Shown: positions 8,989 to 19,526, counted from the stretch's first letter. The stretch: 64,000 nt of DNA from Candidatus Bartonella washoeensis Sb944nv (GCF_000278135.1 NZ_JH725023.1:433669-497668), one strand, 5' to 3'. Notes: generated by a model not told the origin, from the letters alone. Numbers and translations: made by a program.

Positions 8989-9611
8989 TCTTTTTCCTCC
9001 TCGAGAGGTAAAAATTTTTCTAGAGTGATTCTGTGGTTTTCTGGAATGCCGAGTGGATTGTGCGTTGCAGCGACAATTATGCCACCTTGGTTTAGATGAT
9101 GCTGAAAAATATTAGCAAGGATAGTTTGAGCGTGATTATCAACTCCAGATATTGGTTCATCTAAAATCCAAATGGGTCTATAGGATAGCAAAAGGCGGGC
9201 AATGGCTACACGTCTTTTTTGTCCGGTTGATAGAACATTGAAGGGTAAGAGTCCAAGATTTGAGAGACCAATTTCGGCAAGGGCTTCGTGTGGATAGCGT
9301 AGATGTTGCCCATAAAATGCTGACCAAAATCGCAGATTGTCAATGACTGATAAGAAAGGTTTCATAGCATTTTGGGGACCAAGATAATGACATGCAGTTG
9401 ATACAGGATATGTTTTTTCATGGTCTTTAAGGATTACATAACCTTCTGCAGCTTCAAGAAGGCCAACAATGATTCGTAGTAATGTAGATTTTCCGATTCC
9501 ATTGGGTCCTGTAATTGTCATCAGTTGTTTTGGGAATAAACAAAAAGAAAGACCTTGAAACAGCACTTTTTCGTTTCTGTAAGCTGCTAAATTTTTGCCC
9601 GATAACACCAT
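8985..9611 (-). CDS. ccmA: cytochrome c biogenesis ATP-binding protein CcmA
   Basis: ATPase of the CcmAB transporter, whose ATP use drives release of haem-loaded CcmE. The 208-residue protein has Walker A GPNGIGKSTLLRI (about 34-46), the ABC signature as LSTGQKRRVAIARLLL (about 126-141), and Walker B PIWILDEPISGVD (about 145-157). First gene of ccmABCDG; ccmE, ccmF and ccmH are not in this window. Confidence 0.95.
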   Translation of the reverse strand: MVLSGKNLAAYRNEKVLFQGLSFCLFPKQLMTITGPNGIGKSTLLRIIVGLLEAAEGYVILKDHEKTYPVSTACHYLGPQNAMKPFLSVIDNLRFWSAFYGQHLRYPHEALAEIGLSNLGLLPFNVLSTGQKRRVAIARLLLSYRPIWILDEPISGVDNHAQTILANIFQHHLNQGGIIVAATHNPLGIPENHRITLEKFLPLEEEKE

Positions 9612-9912
9612 GTGATTGCCTGTTTTGTTTTTGATTTCTATAATCTTTATTGCATTATAGGATAAAAAACATGTTTTTTATCCTATTGTACCTAGAATAG
9701 TTCTAGAAATAGTTCTATAAGACATGTATTACATCAATATCTGGTGTAGAATGGTTTTCGGCGCCGATTTCCGAATTTGCCTATGAGAAGGTGGAGGGGG
9801 AAATGAATGGTGTGGAGGTGATCGCGTCTGCGCTCAAGCTGCGACCTTGACTCGTAGTTTGTGTTGTTCATTCCAGGAAATTGGGTAGTTTGTTGTATGA
9901 GGGTAGGCAGTC
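9612..9912. other. divergent promoter region between ccmA and acnA
   Basis: About 300 bases between two divergent genes. A direct repeat ATAGTTCTA occurs twice close together (about 9694-9718). Before acnA a purine-rich GAGGGTAGG ribosome binding site precedes the ATG at 9913. No known operator is recognised. Confidence 0.4.
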
Positions 9913-12600
9913 ATGTCTCAAATTGATAGTTTTAATTGTCGCAGAATTTTAGATATTGGTGGCAAAGAATATACTTATTATAGTTTAATCGAAGCGGAGC
10001 AGAATGGGCTTGCCGGTGTCTCTCGTTTACCGTTTTCGATGAAAGTTATTCTTGAAAATTTGTTACGATTTGAGGACGGCCGCACGGTCAAGAAAGAAGA
10101 TATTTTAAACGTTGCTAAGTGGTTAAATGATAAAGGCAGTGCTGGTGCAGAAATTGCCTATCGTCCCGCACGGGTTCTCATGCAAGATTTTACAGGTGTT
10201 CCCGCAGTCGTTGACCTTTCTGCAATGCGTGACGCTATGGTAAAACTTGGAGGAAATGCTGAAAAAATCAACCCTCTCATCCCTGTTGATCTTGTCATTG
10301 ACCATTCAATTATCGTTGATCATTTTGGCAATCCTATGGCTTTTAAAGACAATGTTGAGTGTGAATATGAACGCAATAGCGAACGTTATCGTTTTCTTAA
10401 GTGGGGACAGCAAGCTTTTCAAAATTTTCGCGTTGTTCCTCCAGGGACGGGAATTTGCCATCAGGTTAATTTAGAATATTTGGCACAATGTGTGTGGATA
10501 AAGGGTGAAGGAGGGCATCAGACGGTTTATCCTGATACCTGTGTAGGGACTGATTCGCACACAACTATGGTGAATGGTTTAGGTGTTTTAGGCTGGGGTG
10601 TTGGTGGTATTGAAGCAGAAGCGGCAATGTTAGGCCAGCCCGTTTCTATGTTGTTGCCCGAAGTCATCGGTTTTCGTTTAACGGGCAAACTTAAAGAAGG
10701 TGTTACTGCTACTGATTTAGTATTAACGGTTACGCAAATTTTACGCAAGAAGGGTGTTGTCGGTAAATTTGTTGAGTTTTTTGGTTCAGGTCTGGAGCAT
10801 ATGACGCTTGCTGATCGCGCAACGATTGCGAATATGGCACCCGAATATGGCGCGACGTGTGGTTTTTTTCCCATTGACAAAGAAACAGTGCGCTATCTCA
10901 ATATGACCGGGCGTGATGAAACTCGGATTGCTCTAGTAGAAGCTTATTCCAAAGTACAAGGGATGTGGCATGATGAAATGATTGCTGATCCCATTTTTAC
11001 TGATACAATTGAATTAGATATGGAAAGTGTTGTGCCTTCTATGGCCGGTCCTAAACGTCCTGAAGGGCGTATTGCATTAGAAAGTGTTGGACAGGGTTTT
11101 GAGGCGGCATTGGTTGAGGACTATAAGAAGACTGTTGGGCAAGATGAGCGTCATGGGGTTGAGGGTGAAGAATACACGCTTGGCCATGGCGATGTGGTGA
11201 TTGCTGCGATTACTTCTTGTACGAATACATCAAATCCAAGTGTTCTTATTGCTGCAGGTCTGTTGGCGCGTAATGCTGTAGCCAAAGGTCTCAAGAGCAA
11301 ACCATGGGTTAAGACTTCTCTTGCTCCTGGCTCGCAAGTCGTTGAAGCTTACCTTATCAATTCAGGTCTCCAAAAAGATTTAAATACACTGGGATTCAAC
11401 TTAGTGGGTTTTGGGTGTACGACATGTATTGGAAACTCTGGTTCTTTGTATCCAGCTATTTCAAAAACAATTAATGATAATGGTTTAATCGCTGCTGCAG
11501 TTCTTTCAGGGAATCGTAACTTTGAAGGGCGTGTGTCCCCTGATGTGCAAGCAAATTATTTAGCTTCGCCGCCACTAGTTGTCGCACATGCTTTGGCTGG
11601 AACAGTGCGTAAAGATTTAAGCAAGGATCCTCTTGGTGAAGGTTCAGATGGTCAGCCGGTTTATTTAAGAGACATTTGGCCAACGTCTAAAGAGATACAA
11701 GAATTTATCGAGAAGAATGTCACACGTAAGATTTTTGTCGAAAAATACGCGGATGTCTTTAAGGGAGACGAAAATTGGCAAAAAGTTCAAGCTCCTACAG
11801 GTGTTACCTATTCGTGGGATGAGCAATCAACATATGTGCGTAATCCGCCTTATTTTGATAATATGCGGAAAATTCCTGATGTGTTGTCGGATATTAAAGA
11901 CGCACGAATCTTAGGTTTGTTTGGTGATAAAATTACGACGGACCATATTTCTCCTGCTGGTTCTATTAAGGTTGATTCCCCTGCTGGAAAATATCTGATT
12001 GATCATGATGTTAAAGTGGCTGACTTTAACCAGTATGGAACGCGTCGTGGGAATCATGAGGTTATGATGCGTGGGACCTTTGCCAATATTCGCATTCGTA
12101 ACTTTATGTTAGGAGAGAATGGTCGTGAAGGAGGCTATACAGTTCATTATCCATCAGGAACAGAACAAACAATTTATGATGCAGCAATGGCATATAAGCG
12201 GGAAGGTGTTCCGCTCGTTATTTTTTCTGGTATTGAATACGGCAATGGCTCATCTCGTGATTGGGCGGCTAAGGGCACCAATCTTCTTGGTGTAAAGGCA
12301 GTGATTGCTCAGTCTTTTGAGCGGATTCATCGTTCTAATCTTGTTGGTATGGGGATCGTTCCCTTTGTGTTTGAAGCGGGTGTAAGTTGGCAATCACTTG
12401 GTTTAAGAGGGGATGAAAAGGTAACGATTGAAGGGGTTCATGATTTGAAGCCTCGTCAGAAAACCATGGCTACAATCACTTTTTCTGATGGAACGATAAA
12501 AGTTGTGCCATTATTATGCCGTGTCGATACTGAAGATGAGCTCGATTACCTACATCATGGTGGAATTTTACAATATGTTTTGCGGAATCTGGCAGTTTAA
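9913..12600 (+). CDS. acnA: aconitate hydratase A
   Basis: Iron-sulfur enzyme of the TCA cycle that interconverts citrate and isocitrate. The 895-residue length matches bacterial AcnA. The cluster cysteines are visible in SCTNTSNPSVLIAAG (about 436-450) and GFGCTTCIGNSG (about 500-511). The C-terminal swivel domain carries GIEYGNGSSRDWAAKG (about 775-790) with the substrate-binding serine/arginine. Monocistronic by position, with its own promoter gap and rpsT 230 bases downstream. Confidence 0.97.
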   Translation: MSQIDSFNCRRILDIGGKEYTYYSLIEAEQNGLAGVSRLPFSMKVILENLLRFEDGRTVKKEDILNVAKWLNDKGSAGAEIAYRPARVLMQDFTGVPAVVDLSAMRDAMVKLGGNAEKINPLIPVDLVIDHSIIVDHFGNPMAFKDNVECEYERNSERYRFLKWGQQAFQNFRVVPPGTGICHQVNLEYLAQCVWIKGEGGHQTVYPDTCVGTDSHTTMVNGLGVLGWGVGGIEAEAAMLGQPVSMLLPEVIGFRLTGKLKEGVTATDLVLTVTQILRKKGVVGKFVEFFGSGLEHMTLADRATIANMAPEYGATCGFFPIDKETVRYLNMTGRDETRIALVEAYSKVQGMWHDEMIADPIFTDTIELDMESVVPSMAGPKRPEGRIALESVGQGFEAALVEDYKKTVGQDERHGVEGEEYTLGHGDVVIAAITSCTNTSNPSVLIAAGLLARNAVAKGLKSKPWVKTSLAPGSQVVEAYLINSGLQKDLNTLGFNLVGFGCTTCIGNSGSLYPAISKTINDNGLIAAAVLSGNRNFEGRVSPDVQANYLASPPLVVAHALAGTVRKDLSKDPLGEGSDGQPVYLRDIWPTSKEIQEFIEKNVTRKIFVEKYADVFKGDENWQKVQAPTGVTYSWDEQSTYVRNPPYFDNMRKIPDVLSDIKDARILGLFGDKITTDHISPAGSIKVDSPAGKYLIDHDVKVADFNQYGTRRGNHEVMMRGTFANIRIRNFMLGENGREGGYTVHYPSGTEQTIYDAAMAYKREGVPLVIFSGIEYGNGSSRDWAAKGTNLLGVKAVIAQSFERIHRSNLVGMGIVPFVFEAGVSWQSLGLRGDEKVTIEGVHDLKPRQKTMATITFSDGTIKVVPLLCRVDTEDELDYLHHGGILQYVLRNLAV

Positions 12601-12828
12601 ATCGCATTTGTTCGTTTAGGAGTGTCGTTAGACTATTAAGTTGGGTATCAAGGGGATGATTTTCGTTTTTTATGCGCAACTTTTGAGAATTCGATTGACG
12701 TTTGCTTTAGGATTGCGCTATAAGCTGCACAGTTATCAGCAACTTTATAGTTTAGCTTAGATTTGTTTATGTTGGTAGGGATATCGCTTAGGCTGTTCCT
12801 ACCGGTGAGTTGAGAGAGAGATATATTT

Positions 12829-13095
12829 ATGGCGAATACACCTTCGGCTCAAAAGGCGGTGCGCAAGGTTGCTGCCCGCACTCAAGTTAATCGGGCTCGC
12901 CGTTCACGCGTTCGTACCTTCATGCGTAAGTTTGACGATGCTTTGGCTAGTGGCGATAAGGCATGTGCAGAAATGGCATTTAAAAGTTTTGAGCCTGAAA
13001 TTATGCGTGCTGTTTCCAAAGGGGTTTTTCATAAAAATGCTGCAGCACGAAAAGTATCGCGTTTAGCAAAACGTTTGAAAACCTTTAACATTTAA
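12829..13095 (+). CDS. rpsT: 30S ribosomal protein S20
   Basis: Small basic protein of 88 residues that binds 16S rRNA early in 30S assembly. It opens [20 protein letters not shown] and ends in the [16 protein letters not shown] motif typical of S20. A GAGAGAGA ribosome binding site precedes the ATG, and a strong terminator follows the stop. Located upstream of dnaA, as in many alphaproteobacteria. Confidence 0.97.
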   Translation: MANTPSAQKAVRKVAARTQVNRARRSRVRTFMRKFDDALASGDKACAEMAFKSFEPEIMRAVSKGVFHKNAAARKVSRLAKRLKTFNI

Positions 13096-13118
13096 TCTTT
13101 TTTCATTTGTTAAAAATC

Positions 13119-13150
13119 AAACCAGCATCCGTTTGGGTGCTGGTTTTTTT
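13119..13150 (+). terminator. rho-independent terminator of rpsT
   Basis: The arms AAACCAGCA and TGCTGGTTT form a 9-bp stem around a 10-base loop, followed by a run of T. It begins about 24 bases after the rpsT stop. Confidence 0.9.
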
Positions 13151-13238
13151 ATTTTAAAAATACCGCCCTTCTAAAAAAGGGAAGTATGCGGTGATTCTCT
13201 CCATGAAAAACTAGAGTGGATTTGTAGAAGTTGTATGG

Positions 13239-13259
13239 TTATCCACAAGCTTTGTGGAT
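13239..13259 (+). promoter_or_regulatory. DnaA box pair
   Basis: TTATCCACA at 13239-13247 matches the DnaA box consensus exactly. It is followed at once by an inverted TGTGGATT, so ATCCACA and TGTGGAT face each other across five bases. The position about 550 bases upstream of dnaA fits autoregulation or origin function. Confidence 0.7.
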
Positions 13260-13809
13260 TTTTGCAGAGTCTTCTTTAGTCAAGCTTTTTTATTTTTTTT
13301 TTTAATCTGAAGAAATTCTTTAATGATTAGTAAATTTAGAGAAAAAAAAGTGAATTGAATCAATTATTTTTCTCATTCCTCATTTGTAGCAGCAGGTTTA
13401 TAGCAGCTTTTTAGGAGCTTTTGATTTTTTTTTGACCTCTTCCATTTTACCTCTGCTGTTTTGTATGGTTCTTATCAGGATTGGAAGCATACAGGGTTTA
13501 CATCAGCTTATTATCCTATGTTATGTTGAGTGTAACATGCTTTGGTTTAGGCTGTTATGAGCTCTCAAGTTGGATAGGTTTTCTGGCGTGTTTTTTAGTT
13601 TTTTTGATTGGTATGTTTTTCGTTTTAAAAGAATGGATCATATCATGAGGGCAAGTAAATCTTATTGGTCATCTTTGTTAGTGGGGTTGTGGTGAGATTA
13701 TCCTAGGGGAGGATAAGTAATCTTATTTGGGGTAGGCTGTTTTTGCATTCGCTAAATTTGTTTTTAGCTGTTTGGCGAGACAAAGTTTTTGTTTTTATCG
13801 GGATGGAAG

Positions 13810-15381
13810 ATGGTGGATAAATTGAACTCTAAAGTTGATTCCTTAAAAAGGGTTTCGGTGAATATCCTGTCGGCAGAGAGAATAATAAAGAATAAGATGA
13901 CGGATAGAGGTGGATCAGTTGATAGAAGTGTTTCTATAGAGCATCCGGTTATTTCAGAGGAGGAAGGTGCGGCAGCTTTCGCGCGTGTGATGGCTCAATT
14001 AAAGGTGCAGGTGGGTATCGAAGCTTATACGAGTTGGTTTGGTCGGTTAAAGCTTGCTGAATATAGTCGTAATCTTGTAAAGCTTTCTGTTCCTACGGCT
14101 TTTTTACGTTCGTGGATTAATAATCACTATGGTTCTCTTTTGACCAGTTTATGGAAACAAGAGAATTCGGCCATTCTTCGCGTTGAAGTCATCGTTCGCG
14201 GTATGAAGCGCGTTTCAAAAGGTGTCGTCTGTAGAACGACTGCAACTCCTGTTGTTGTGGAAGAGCAGACAGTTTCATCTTTTGTTGAGAGTTGTACGGA
14301 GCATTCAGTAAAGGGTGTTGAAGCAGGGGTTTTTGGTTCGCCGCTTGATTCTCGCTATACTTTTGAAAATTTTGTTGAGGGTTCTTCTAACCGTGTTGCT
14401 TTAGCTGCAGCGCGTTCGATTGCAGAGGGGCATAAAAGTGCCTTGCGTTTTAATCCTCTTTTTATTCACGCGTCTGTTGGTTTAGGAAAAACACATTTAC
14501 TTCAAGCTGTTGCGGCTGCTGCACTGAAGCGTTTAACACCTGCACGGGTTATTTATTTGACTGCTGAATATTTTATGTGGCGTTTTGCGACAGCTATTCG
14601 TGATAATGCTGCTCTTTCTTTTAAAGAGCAGCTTCGCGATATTGATCTGTTGATTATTGATGATATGCAGTTTTTGCAAGGCAAGTCGATACAGAACGAA
14701 TTTTGTCATTTACTCAACATGTTGCTTGATAGCGCAAAACAAGTTGTTGTGGCTGCTGATCGTCCGCCAGCAGAATTAGAATCACTTGATCTTCGTGTTC
14801 GGTCTAGACTTCAGGGGGGAGTTGCCCTTGAAATTGAAGCACCAGATTATGAAATGCGTTTAAAAATGTTGCGTCAACGGTTAAAAATGGCGCAACAAGA
14901 TGATAACATGGTTGTAATTTCCGATGAAGTTTTGGAGTATATTGCTAAAACGGTTTTGGGTTCGGGGCGTGATATTGAGGGGGCATTTAATCAGTTGTTG
15001 TTTCGTCAGTCTTTCGAGTCTGATTTGTCTTTGGAACGAATTGATGAATTTTTGGGTCATTTAACACGTTCAGGTGAGTCCAAGCGTATTCGGATTGAAG
15101 AAATTCAGCGTGCTGTTGCGCGTCATTATAATGTTTCTAAGCAAGATTTGTTGTCTAATCGTCGGACGCGTACAGTTGTAAAGCCGCGACAAGTTGCAAT
15201 GTATTTGGCAAAAATGCTAACGCCTCGCTCATTGCCAGAGATTGGACGTCGTTTTGGAGGGCGAGATCACACGACGGTTTTACATGCTATCCGTAAAATT
15301 GAAGATTTGGTTTGTGATGATCAGACTTTAGCCAAAGAGCTTGAGTTGCTTAAGCGGTTGATTGGAGAGCAGGCTGCGTAA
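13810..15381 (+). CDS. dnaA: chromosomal replication initiator protein DnaA
   Basis: AAA+ ATPase that binds DnaA boxes and opens the replication origin. Domain I is seen in [14 protein letters not shown] near the N-terminus. The AAA+ core has Walker [14 protein letters not shown] (about 223-235) and Walker [14 protein letters not shown] (about 280-292). The C-terminal DNA-binding domain has [17 protein letters not shown] (about 480-496). Three starts are open: TTG 13789, ATG 13810 (preceded by GGATGGA, chosen; 523 residues) and ATG 13897. dnaN and recF follow, giving the classical dnaA-dnaN-recF set. Confidence 0.96.
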   Translation: MVDKLNSKVDSLKRVSVNILSAERIIKNKMTDRGGSVDRSVSIEHPVISEEEGAAAFARVMAQLKVQVGIEAYTSWFGRLKLAEYSRNLVKLSVPTAFLRSWINNHYGSLLTSLWKQENSAILRVEVIVRGMKRVSKGVVCRTTATPVVVEEQTVSSFVESCTEHSVKGVEAGVFGSPLDSRYTFENFVEGSSNRVALAAARSIAEGHKSALRFNPLFIHASVGLGKTHLLQAVAAAALKRLTPARVIYLTAEYFMWRFATAIRDNAALSFKEQLRDIDLLIIDDMQFLQGKSIQNEFCHLLNMLLDSAKQVVVAADRPPAELESLDLRVRSRLQGGVALEIEAPDYEMRLKMLRQRLKMAQQDDNMVVISDEVLEYIAKTVLGSGRDIEGAFNQLLFRQSFESDLSLERIDEFLGHLTRSGESKRIRIEEIQRAVARHYNVSKQDLLSNRRTRTVVKPRQVAMYLAKMLTPRSLPEIGRRFGGRDHTTVLHAIRKIEDLVCDDQTLAKELELLKRLIGEQAA

Positions 15382-15578
15382 CGTTTATAGCTTTTCCACT
15401 GTTTATCGAAAGTATTGCAGAGGGATTAAATAGGAGCAGCTCTTTTGCTTATAAAGGAGTCACTTGCCATTTTAAGGGAGGTTGAATAAACTCTAGCAAG
15501 TGATTCTTTCAGGTAAATTAGTTTGTTTTTAATCTAGAGAATTCCTATAATTGTTGGTAAATTATAATGGGGATTTTT

Positions 15579-16700
15579 ATGCATATTACAGTTGATCGCA
15601 GTCAACTTCTCAAATCTCTTGGTCGTGTTCACCGTGTGGTTGAGCGCCGTAATACTGTTCCTATTTTGTCGAATGTGTTGATTGATGCAGATAAGGATAG
15701 TGTTCAATTAAAAGCAACAGACCTTGATTTAGAGGTTACAGAATCTTTTATGGCCAATGTAAAACAAGCTGGGGCAATAACTGTTCCAGCACATTTGCTG
15801 TATGACATAGTTCGGAAGCTTCCTGATGGCAGTGAGATTGTATTATCAGTTGATATGAATCAGGCGAGTACAATGTCTGTTGTTTCTGGTCGTGCTAATT
15901 TCCAACTTCAATGTCTTCCTAAAATAGATTTTCCAGAGTCGCTTCCGGGACAGTTTGGTTACCGTTTTTCTTTATCAGCGTCAAGCTTGAAGCATTTGCT
16001 TGATTGTACACAATTTGCTATTTCTACTGAAGAAACGCGTTATTATCTTAATGGTATTTATTTTCATGTTGTTGATGACGGTGTTCTAAAACTGCGTTTA
16101 GTTGCTACCGATGGTCATCGTTTGGCACAAGTTGATATGGAGGCTCCTTCTGGGGTTGAGGGTATGCCGGGTGTCATTGTTCCTCGTAAAGCTGTAGGAG
16201 AGTTGCAAAAGCTTCTTTCTGAAGAAATTGATGATGATGTGTGTGTAGAGCTTTCAGAAACAAAGATTCGTTTTTCTATAGGTTCTGTGGTTTTTACATC
16301 AAAGTTAATTGATGGAACATTCCCAGAGTATCAACGCGTTATTCCTCTTACAAACGATAAAAAGTTGGTTGTCAATAGGCAAGATTTTTCTTCTGCAGTT
16401 GATCGTGTTTCTACAATTTCAAGTGATCGAGGGCGTGCAGTGAAATTAACGATTGAGCAGGGGCAATTGAAGCTTGTTGTTAATAATCCTGATTCGGGGA
16501 GCGCGGAAGATCAATTGGCGGCCACTTATACATCTGATCCGCTTGAGATAGGGTTTAATTCGCGTTATCTTTTGGATATTGCTGGGCAACTTTCGAGCGA
16601 TGAGATGGTTTTTATGTTGGCTGAAGCTGCAGCTCCGGCTCTGATTCGTGATAATGATGATGCGGATGCACTTTATGTGCTGATGCCTATTCGCGTTTAA
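15579..16700 (+). CDS. dnaN: DNA polymerase III beta subunit (sliding clamp)
   Basis: Ring-shaped processivity clamp of the replicative polymerase. The start at 15579 gives 373 residues and MHITVDRSQLLKSLGRVHRVV, matching the length and N-terminus of relatives; an in-frame ATG at 15567 would add four residues. RRNTVPILSNVL (about 24-35), ATDLDLEVTE and the C-terminal YVLMPIRV are clamp hallmarks. Lies between dnaA and recF; the recF start is only 11 bases downstream. Confidence 0.97.
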   Translation: MHITVDRSQLLKSLGRVHRVVERRNTVPILSNVLIDADKDSVQLKATDLDLEVTESFMANVKQAGAITVPAHLLYDIVRKLPDGSEIVLSVDMNQASTMSVVSGRANFQLQCLPKIDFPESLPGQFGYRFSLSASSLKHLLDCTQFAISTEETRYYLNGIYFHVVDDGVLKLRLVATDGHRLAQVDMEAPSGVEGMPGVIVPRKAVGELQKLLSEEIDDDVCVELSETKIRFSIGSVVFTSKLIDGTFPEYQRVIPLTNDKKLVVNRQDFSSAVDRVSTISSDRGRAVKLTIEQGQLKLVVNNPDSGSAEDQLAATYTSDPLEIGFNSRYLLDIAGQLSSDEMVFMLAEAAAPALIRDNDDADALYVLMPIRV

Positions 16701-16711
16701 GGACGATTATT

Positions 16712-17854
16712 TTGCAATGTATAGCTGGTCATGTGCACAAAGTGGCAGTGAGACAGCTAAGGCTTGTGCGTTATCGCAACTATTTATCCTTTAATATTCA
16801 TTTTTCAGGACAGCATGTAGTTTTTACTGGCCATAACGGTGCTGGTAAGACAAATCTTTTAGAGGCATTGTCTTTTCTTTCTCCTGGTCGTGGTTTACGG
16901 CGTGCGGCTTATTCTGATGTCAGTTTTGCAGATGGTGGAAATGGTGGATTTGTTGTGTTTGCTCGTCTTCAATGTGCTCTGTATGGTGAAGTGGATATTG
17001 GTACAGCTTTGGAGATTGGCGATAACAGTCGAAAAGTCCATATTAATGGTGTGAATGAGACAAGTGATTGCTTAACAGATTACTGTCATATTAATGTTCT
17101 CACTCCTTCTATGGATGGGCTTTTTACTGGATCCTCGCTGGAGCGCCGCCGTTTTTTAGATCGCATGGTTTTGGCTATTGATCCTTTTCATGGTCGTCGC
17201 ATAACGGATTATGATAGGACTATGCGTGCCCGTAATCGTTTATTTTTGGATGGCAGTGAAGATCATGTTTGGTTTAATGCGTTAGAAAAGCAGATGGCAG
17301 AATTAGCAACGGCTATTGCTGCGGCGCGTATTGATATTATTCGGCTTTTAAATGGCATGTTTGCACAAATGCCAGTTCATACACCTTTTCCGCGAGCCTT
17401 TTTGCAAGTTGATGGTTTCTTAGAAACAGCACTGAGTAAAACATCGGCGATTGAGGTTGAAGAGCAATTTTGTAATCGATTGCAGCGTAACCGGGCAGTA
17501 GACCGTGCTGCTGGACGGACATTAGAAGGACCACATCGCACAGATTTGCAGGTTTTTTATGCTGACAAAAATATGGCTGCAGCATTTTGTTCAACAGGCG
17601 AGCAAAAAGCTTTGCTGACAGGTTTAGTTTTGTGTCATGCGCGTTTAACGGGTATGATGTCAGAGAGAGCCCCTATTCTCCTTCTTGATGAAATAGCTGC
17701 CCATCTTGATTTTCATCGGCGTGCTGCTTTATTTGATATTCTTGATGATTTAGGGGGACAAACATTTATGACAGGAACAGATCCCATTTTATTTGACGCC
17801 TTGAAAGGACGTGCAGAGTTTTTTGAAATTAAAGATGGAGCTTTATTGCAGTAA
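16712..17854 (+). CDS. recF: DNA replication and repair protein RecF
   Basis: SMC-like ATPase that directs RecA loading at gapped DNA. The 380-residue protein shows Walker A FTGHNGAGKTNLLEAL (about 35-50), the ABC signature CSTGEQKALLTGLVL (about 294-308) and Walker B APILLLDEIAAHLD (about 323-336). The open frame begins with TTG at 16712; GTG codons at 16733, 16742 and 16748 are alternative starts and there is no nearby ATG. Third gene of dnaA-dnaN-recF. Confidence 0.95.
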   Translation: MQCIAGHVHKVAVRQLRLVRYRNYLSFNIHFSGQHVVFTGHNGAGKTNLLEALSFLSPGRGLRRAAYSDVSFADGGNGGFVVFARLQCALYGEVDIGTALEIGDNSRKVHINGVNETSDCLTDYCHINVLTPSMDGLFTGSSLERRRFLDRMVLAIDPFHGRRITDYDRTMRARNRLFLDGSEDHVWFNALEKQMAELATAIAAARIDIIRLLNGMFAQMPVHTPFPRAFLQVDGFLETALSKTSAIEVEEQFCNRLQRNRAVDRAAGRTLEGPHRTDLQVFYADKNMAAAFCSTGEQKALLTGLVLCHARLTGMMSERAPILLLDEIAAHLDFHRRAALFDILDDLGGQTFMTGTDPILFDALKGRAEFFEIKDGALLQ

Positions 17855-17907
17855 CAACATGCTAGAGTTTTTTTTATAATGTAATGATCGGGAAGAAGAA
17901 GCATACT

Positions 17908-18354
17908 ATGTCTAGGGTTATAACGGTTTTAAATGGTCCTAATTTAAATTTTCTTGGTAAACGTGAACCAGAAATTTATGGCACTGAAACTCTAGAAGAC
18001 ATTGAACAATTTTGCAGAGAATGGGCAATGAAGCTTGGCGTAACAGTGCACTTTCACCAAAGTAATTGTGAGGGACAGTTGGTAGAGTGGATACAGGCAG
18101 CGATTGGGAGAAGTGCTGGTTTGATCATTAATTCAGCTGCTTACAGTCATACATCTGTTGCTCTTCTTGATGCATTAAAAATGTTTTTAGGGATAAAAGT
18201 AGAAGTTCATTTATCTAATATTTATCAGCGTGAAGCCTTTCGTCACCATTCTTATACATCTGCGGGTGTGGATGCAGTCATTGCTGGCTGTGGGCGTGAA
18301 GGATATCGGTTTGCACTTGAATATATTGCTAAGCGACTTCATTATAATGAATAA
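17908..18354 (+). CDS. aroQ: 3-dehydroquinate dehydratase, type II
   Basis: Shikimate-pathway enzyme converting 3-dehydroquinate to 3-dehydroshikimate; type II enzymes are dodecamers. The start at 17908 (MSRVITVLNGPNLNFLG) gives 148 residues, the family length, with the upstream eight codons judged non-coding. Motifs: NGPNLNFLGKREPEIYG with catalytic Tyr, HQSNCEGQLVEWIQ, INSAAYSHTSVA and EVHLSNIYQREAFR. Not obviously linked to its neighbours. Confidence 0.95.
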   Translation: MSRVITVLNGPNLNFLGKREPEIYGTETLEDIEQFCREWAMKLGVTVHFHQSNCEGQLVEWIQAAIGRSAGLIINSAAYSHTSVALLDALKMFLGIKVEVHLSNIYQREAFRHHSYTSAGVDAVIAGCGREGYRFALEYIAKRLHYNE

Positions 18355-18478
18355 AAAGCAAATGTTGGATAAGAGTAATATGGGCACTGAATTGACTTGA
18401 TAATTATTTTTTGGATAAGTAAGATGATATTATTTTATTTACTGCAATTGCCAGTGCATATAACGGGGGCAGGTGAAG

Positions 18479-19450
18479 ATGAAAAGCTTTGTTAGACAAT
18501 TAGAGATGCTTGCAATTTTAGGGATTGCACTGTTTTTGTCTGGTTGTAAAATTGATGTTCTTCAGCCATCGGGTTATGTTGCGCGTCAACAGCTCATTTT
18601 GATTGTTATCTGTGTGCTTGTTATGCTTTGTATTGTGATTCCGGTAATGGTGAGTGTGGTATTTTTGGCGATCAAATATCGTGCATCAAATACAGCAGAA
18701 GATTATTTACCTGATTGGGGGCATTCCAATAAAATTGAAGCATTTATGTGGGGTATTCCAATTATGATCGTAATGGTTTTAGGTTCATTAACAGCCTATT
18801 ATACCTATAAACTTGAACCCGCGAATTCACTTCCGGTGGAAGTTGTTGGTGAACAGAAGCCATTGCAAGTTGATGTTGTAGCTCTTGATTGGAAATGGCT
18901 CTTTATTTATCCAGAGTACAATGTTGCGTCGATCAATGAAATTTATGCACCTGAAGGCCGTCAGGTTTTGTTGCAGTTGACATCAGAGAATTCTGTTAAT
19001 GCCTTTTGGGTGCCAAAACTGGGCACAGTTCTTTATGCTATGCCTCAGATGAATGCTAAATTGCATTTGGTGGCTGAAGAACAAGGAATATTCAAAGGAA
19101 GCTCGGCCAATTACAGTGGTGATGGTTTTGCAGGTATGCGGTTTCAGTGGCATTCTGTGTCTTCGCAAGATTTTGATGATTGGATTGCTAAAGTACGCGC
19201 TAATGGTCAAGTACTTGATCGCACATCTTATCGTCAGCTTTCCATTGCGCCTCGTATGGGTGATGTTGCTGCGAAGGAAAAGGATGCTGAAGTGCGTTAT
19301 TTTTCACCTGTTGAGAAGCGGCTTTACTATCGGGTTGTCAATCGATGTGTTGATGAAAATACTGTATGTAATGAAGACTTAATGAAGCGTGCTGCGGCTC
19401 AGACATTGTGGGGTGCACTTTGTTCAGTTTTTGATCCTAGTGTTATTTAG
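18479..19450 (+). CDS. cyoA: cytochrome bo3-type ubiquinol oxidase subunit II
   Basis: Subunit of the proton-pumping quinol oxidase; a lipoprotein anchored to the inner membrane. The N-terminus has a signal with lipobox LFLSGC (Cys at about 23), then two membrane helices (about 35-65 and 90-110) and the cupredoxin-like periplasmic domain with DWKWLFIYPEYNVA and VNAFWVPKLG. Subunit II of quinol oxidases lacks the CuA ligands, and none are evident here. GGGGGCAGGTGA upstream suits the ATG at 18479; a GTG at 18473 is also possible. First gene of cyoABCD. Confidence 0.95.
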   Translation: MKSFVRQLEMLAILGIALFLSGCKIDVLQPSGYVARQQLILIVICVLVMLCIVIPVMVSVVFLAIKYRASNTAEDYLPDWGHSNKIEAFMWGIPIMIVMVLGSLTAYYTYKLEPANSLPVEVVGEQKPLQVDVVALDWKWLFIYPEYNVASINEIYAPEGRQVLLQLTSENSVNAFWVPKLGTVLYAMPQMNAKLHLVAEEQGIFKGSSANYSGDGFAGMRFQWHSVSSQDFDDWIAKVRANGQVLDRTSYRQLSIAPRMGDVAAKEKDAEVRYFSPVEKRLYYRVVNRCVDENTVCNEDLMKRAAAQTLWGALCSVFDPSVI

Positions 19451-19526
19451 AGTATCGATCGAGAGAGACCCCTTTTTAAAATAAGGTTTCTTTTAAACTG
19501 GAATTTCATTTGATATGGGTTAAGAG

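Larger units (their letters stand above)
13096..13809. other. intergenic region between rpsT and dnaA (dnaA promoter; possible origin-related DNA)
   Basis: About 700 bases with no gene. It holds the rpsT terminator, a perfect DnaA box with an opposing weaker box, long T and A runs between about 13280 and 13380, and two GANTC sites (13193-13197 and 13357-13361). This would suit a dnaA promoter controlled by DnaA and CcrM methylation. Only one consensus DnaA box is seen, so a full origin is not demonstrated. Confidence 0.5.
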
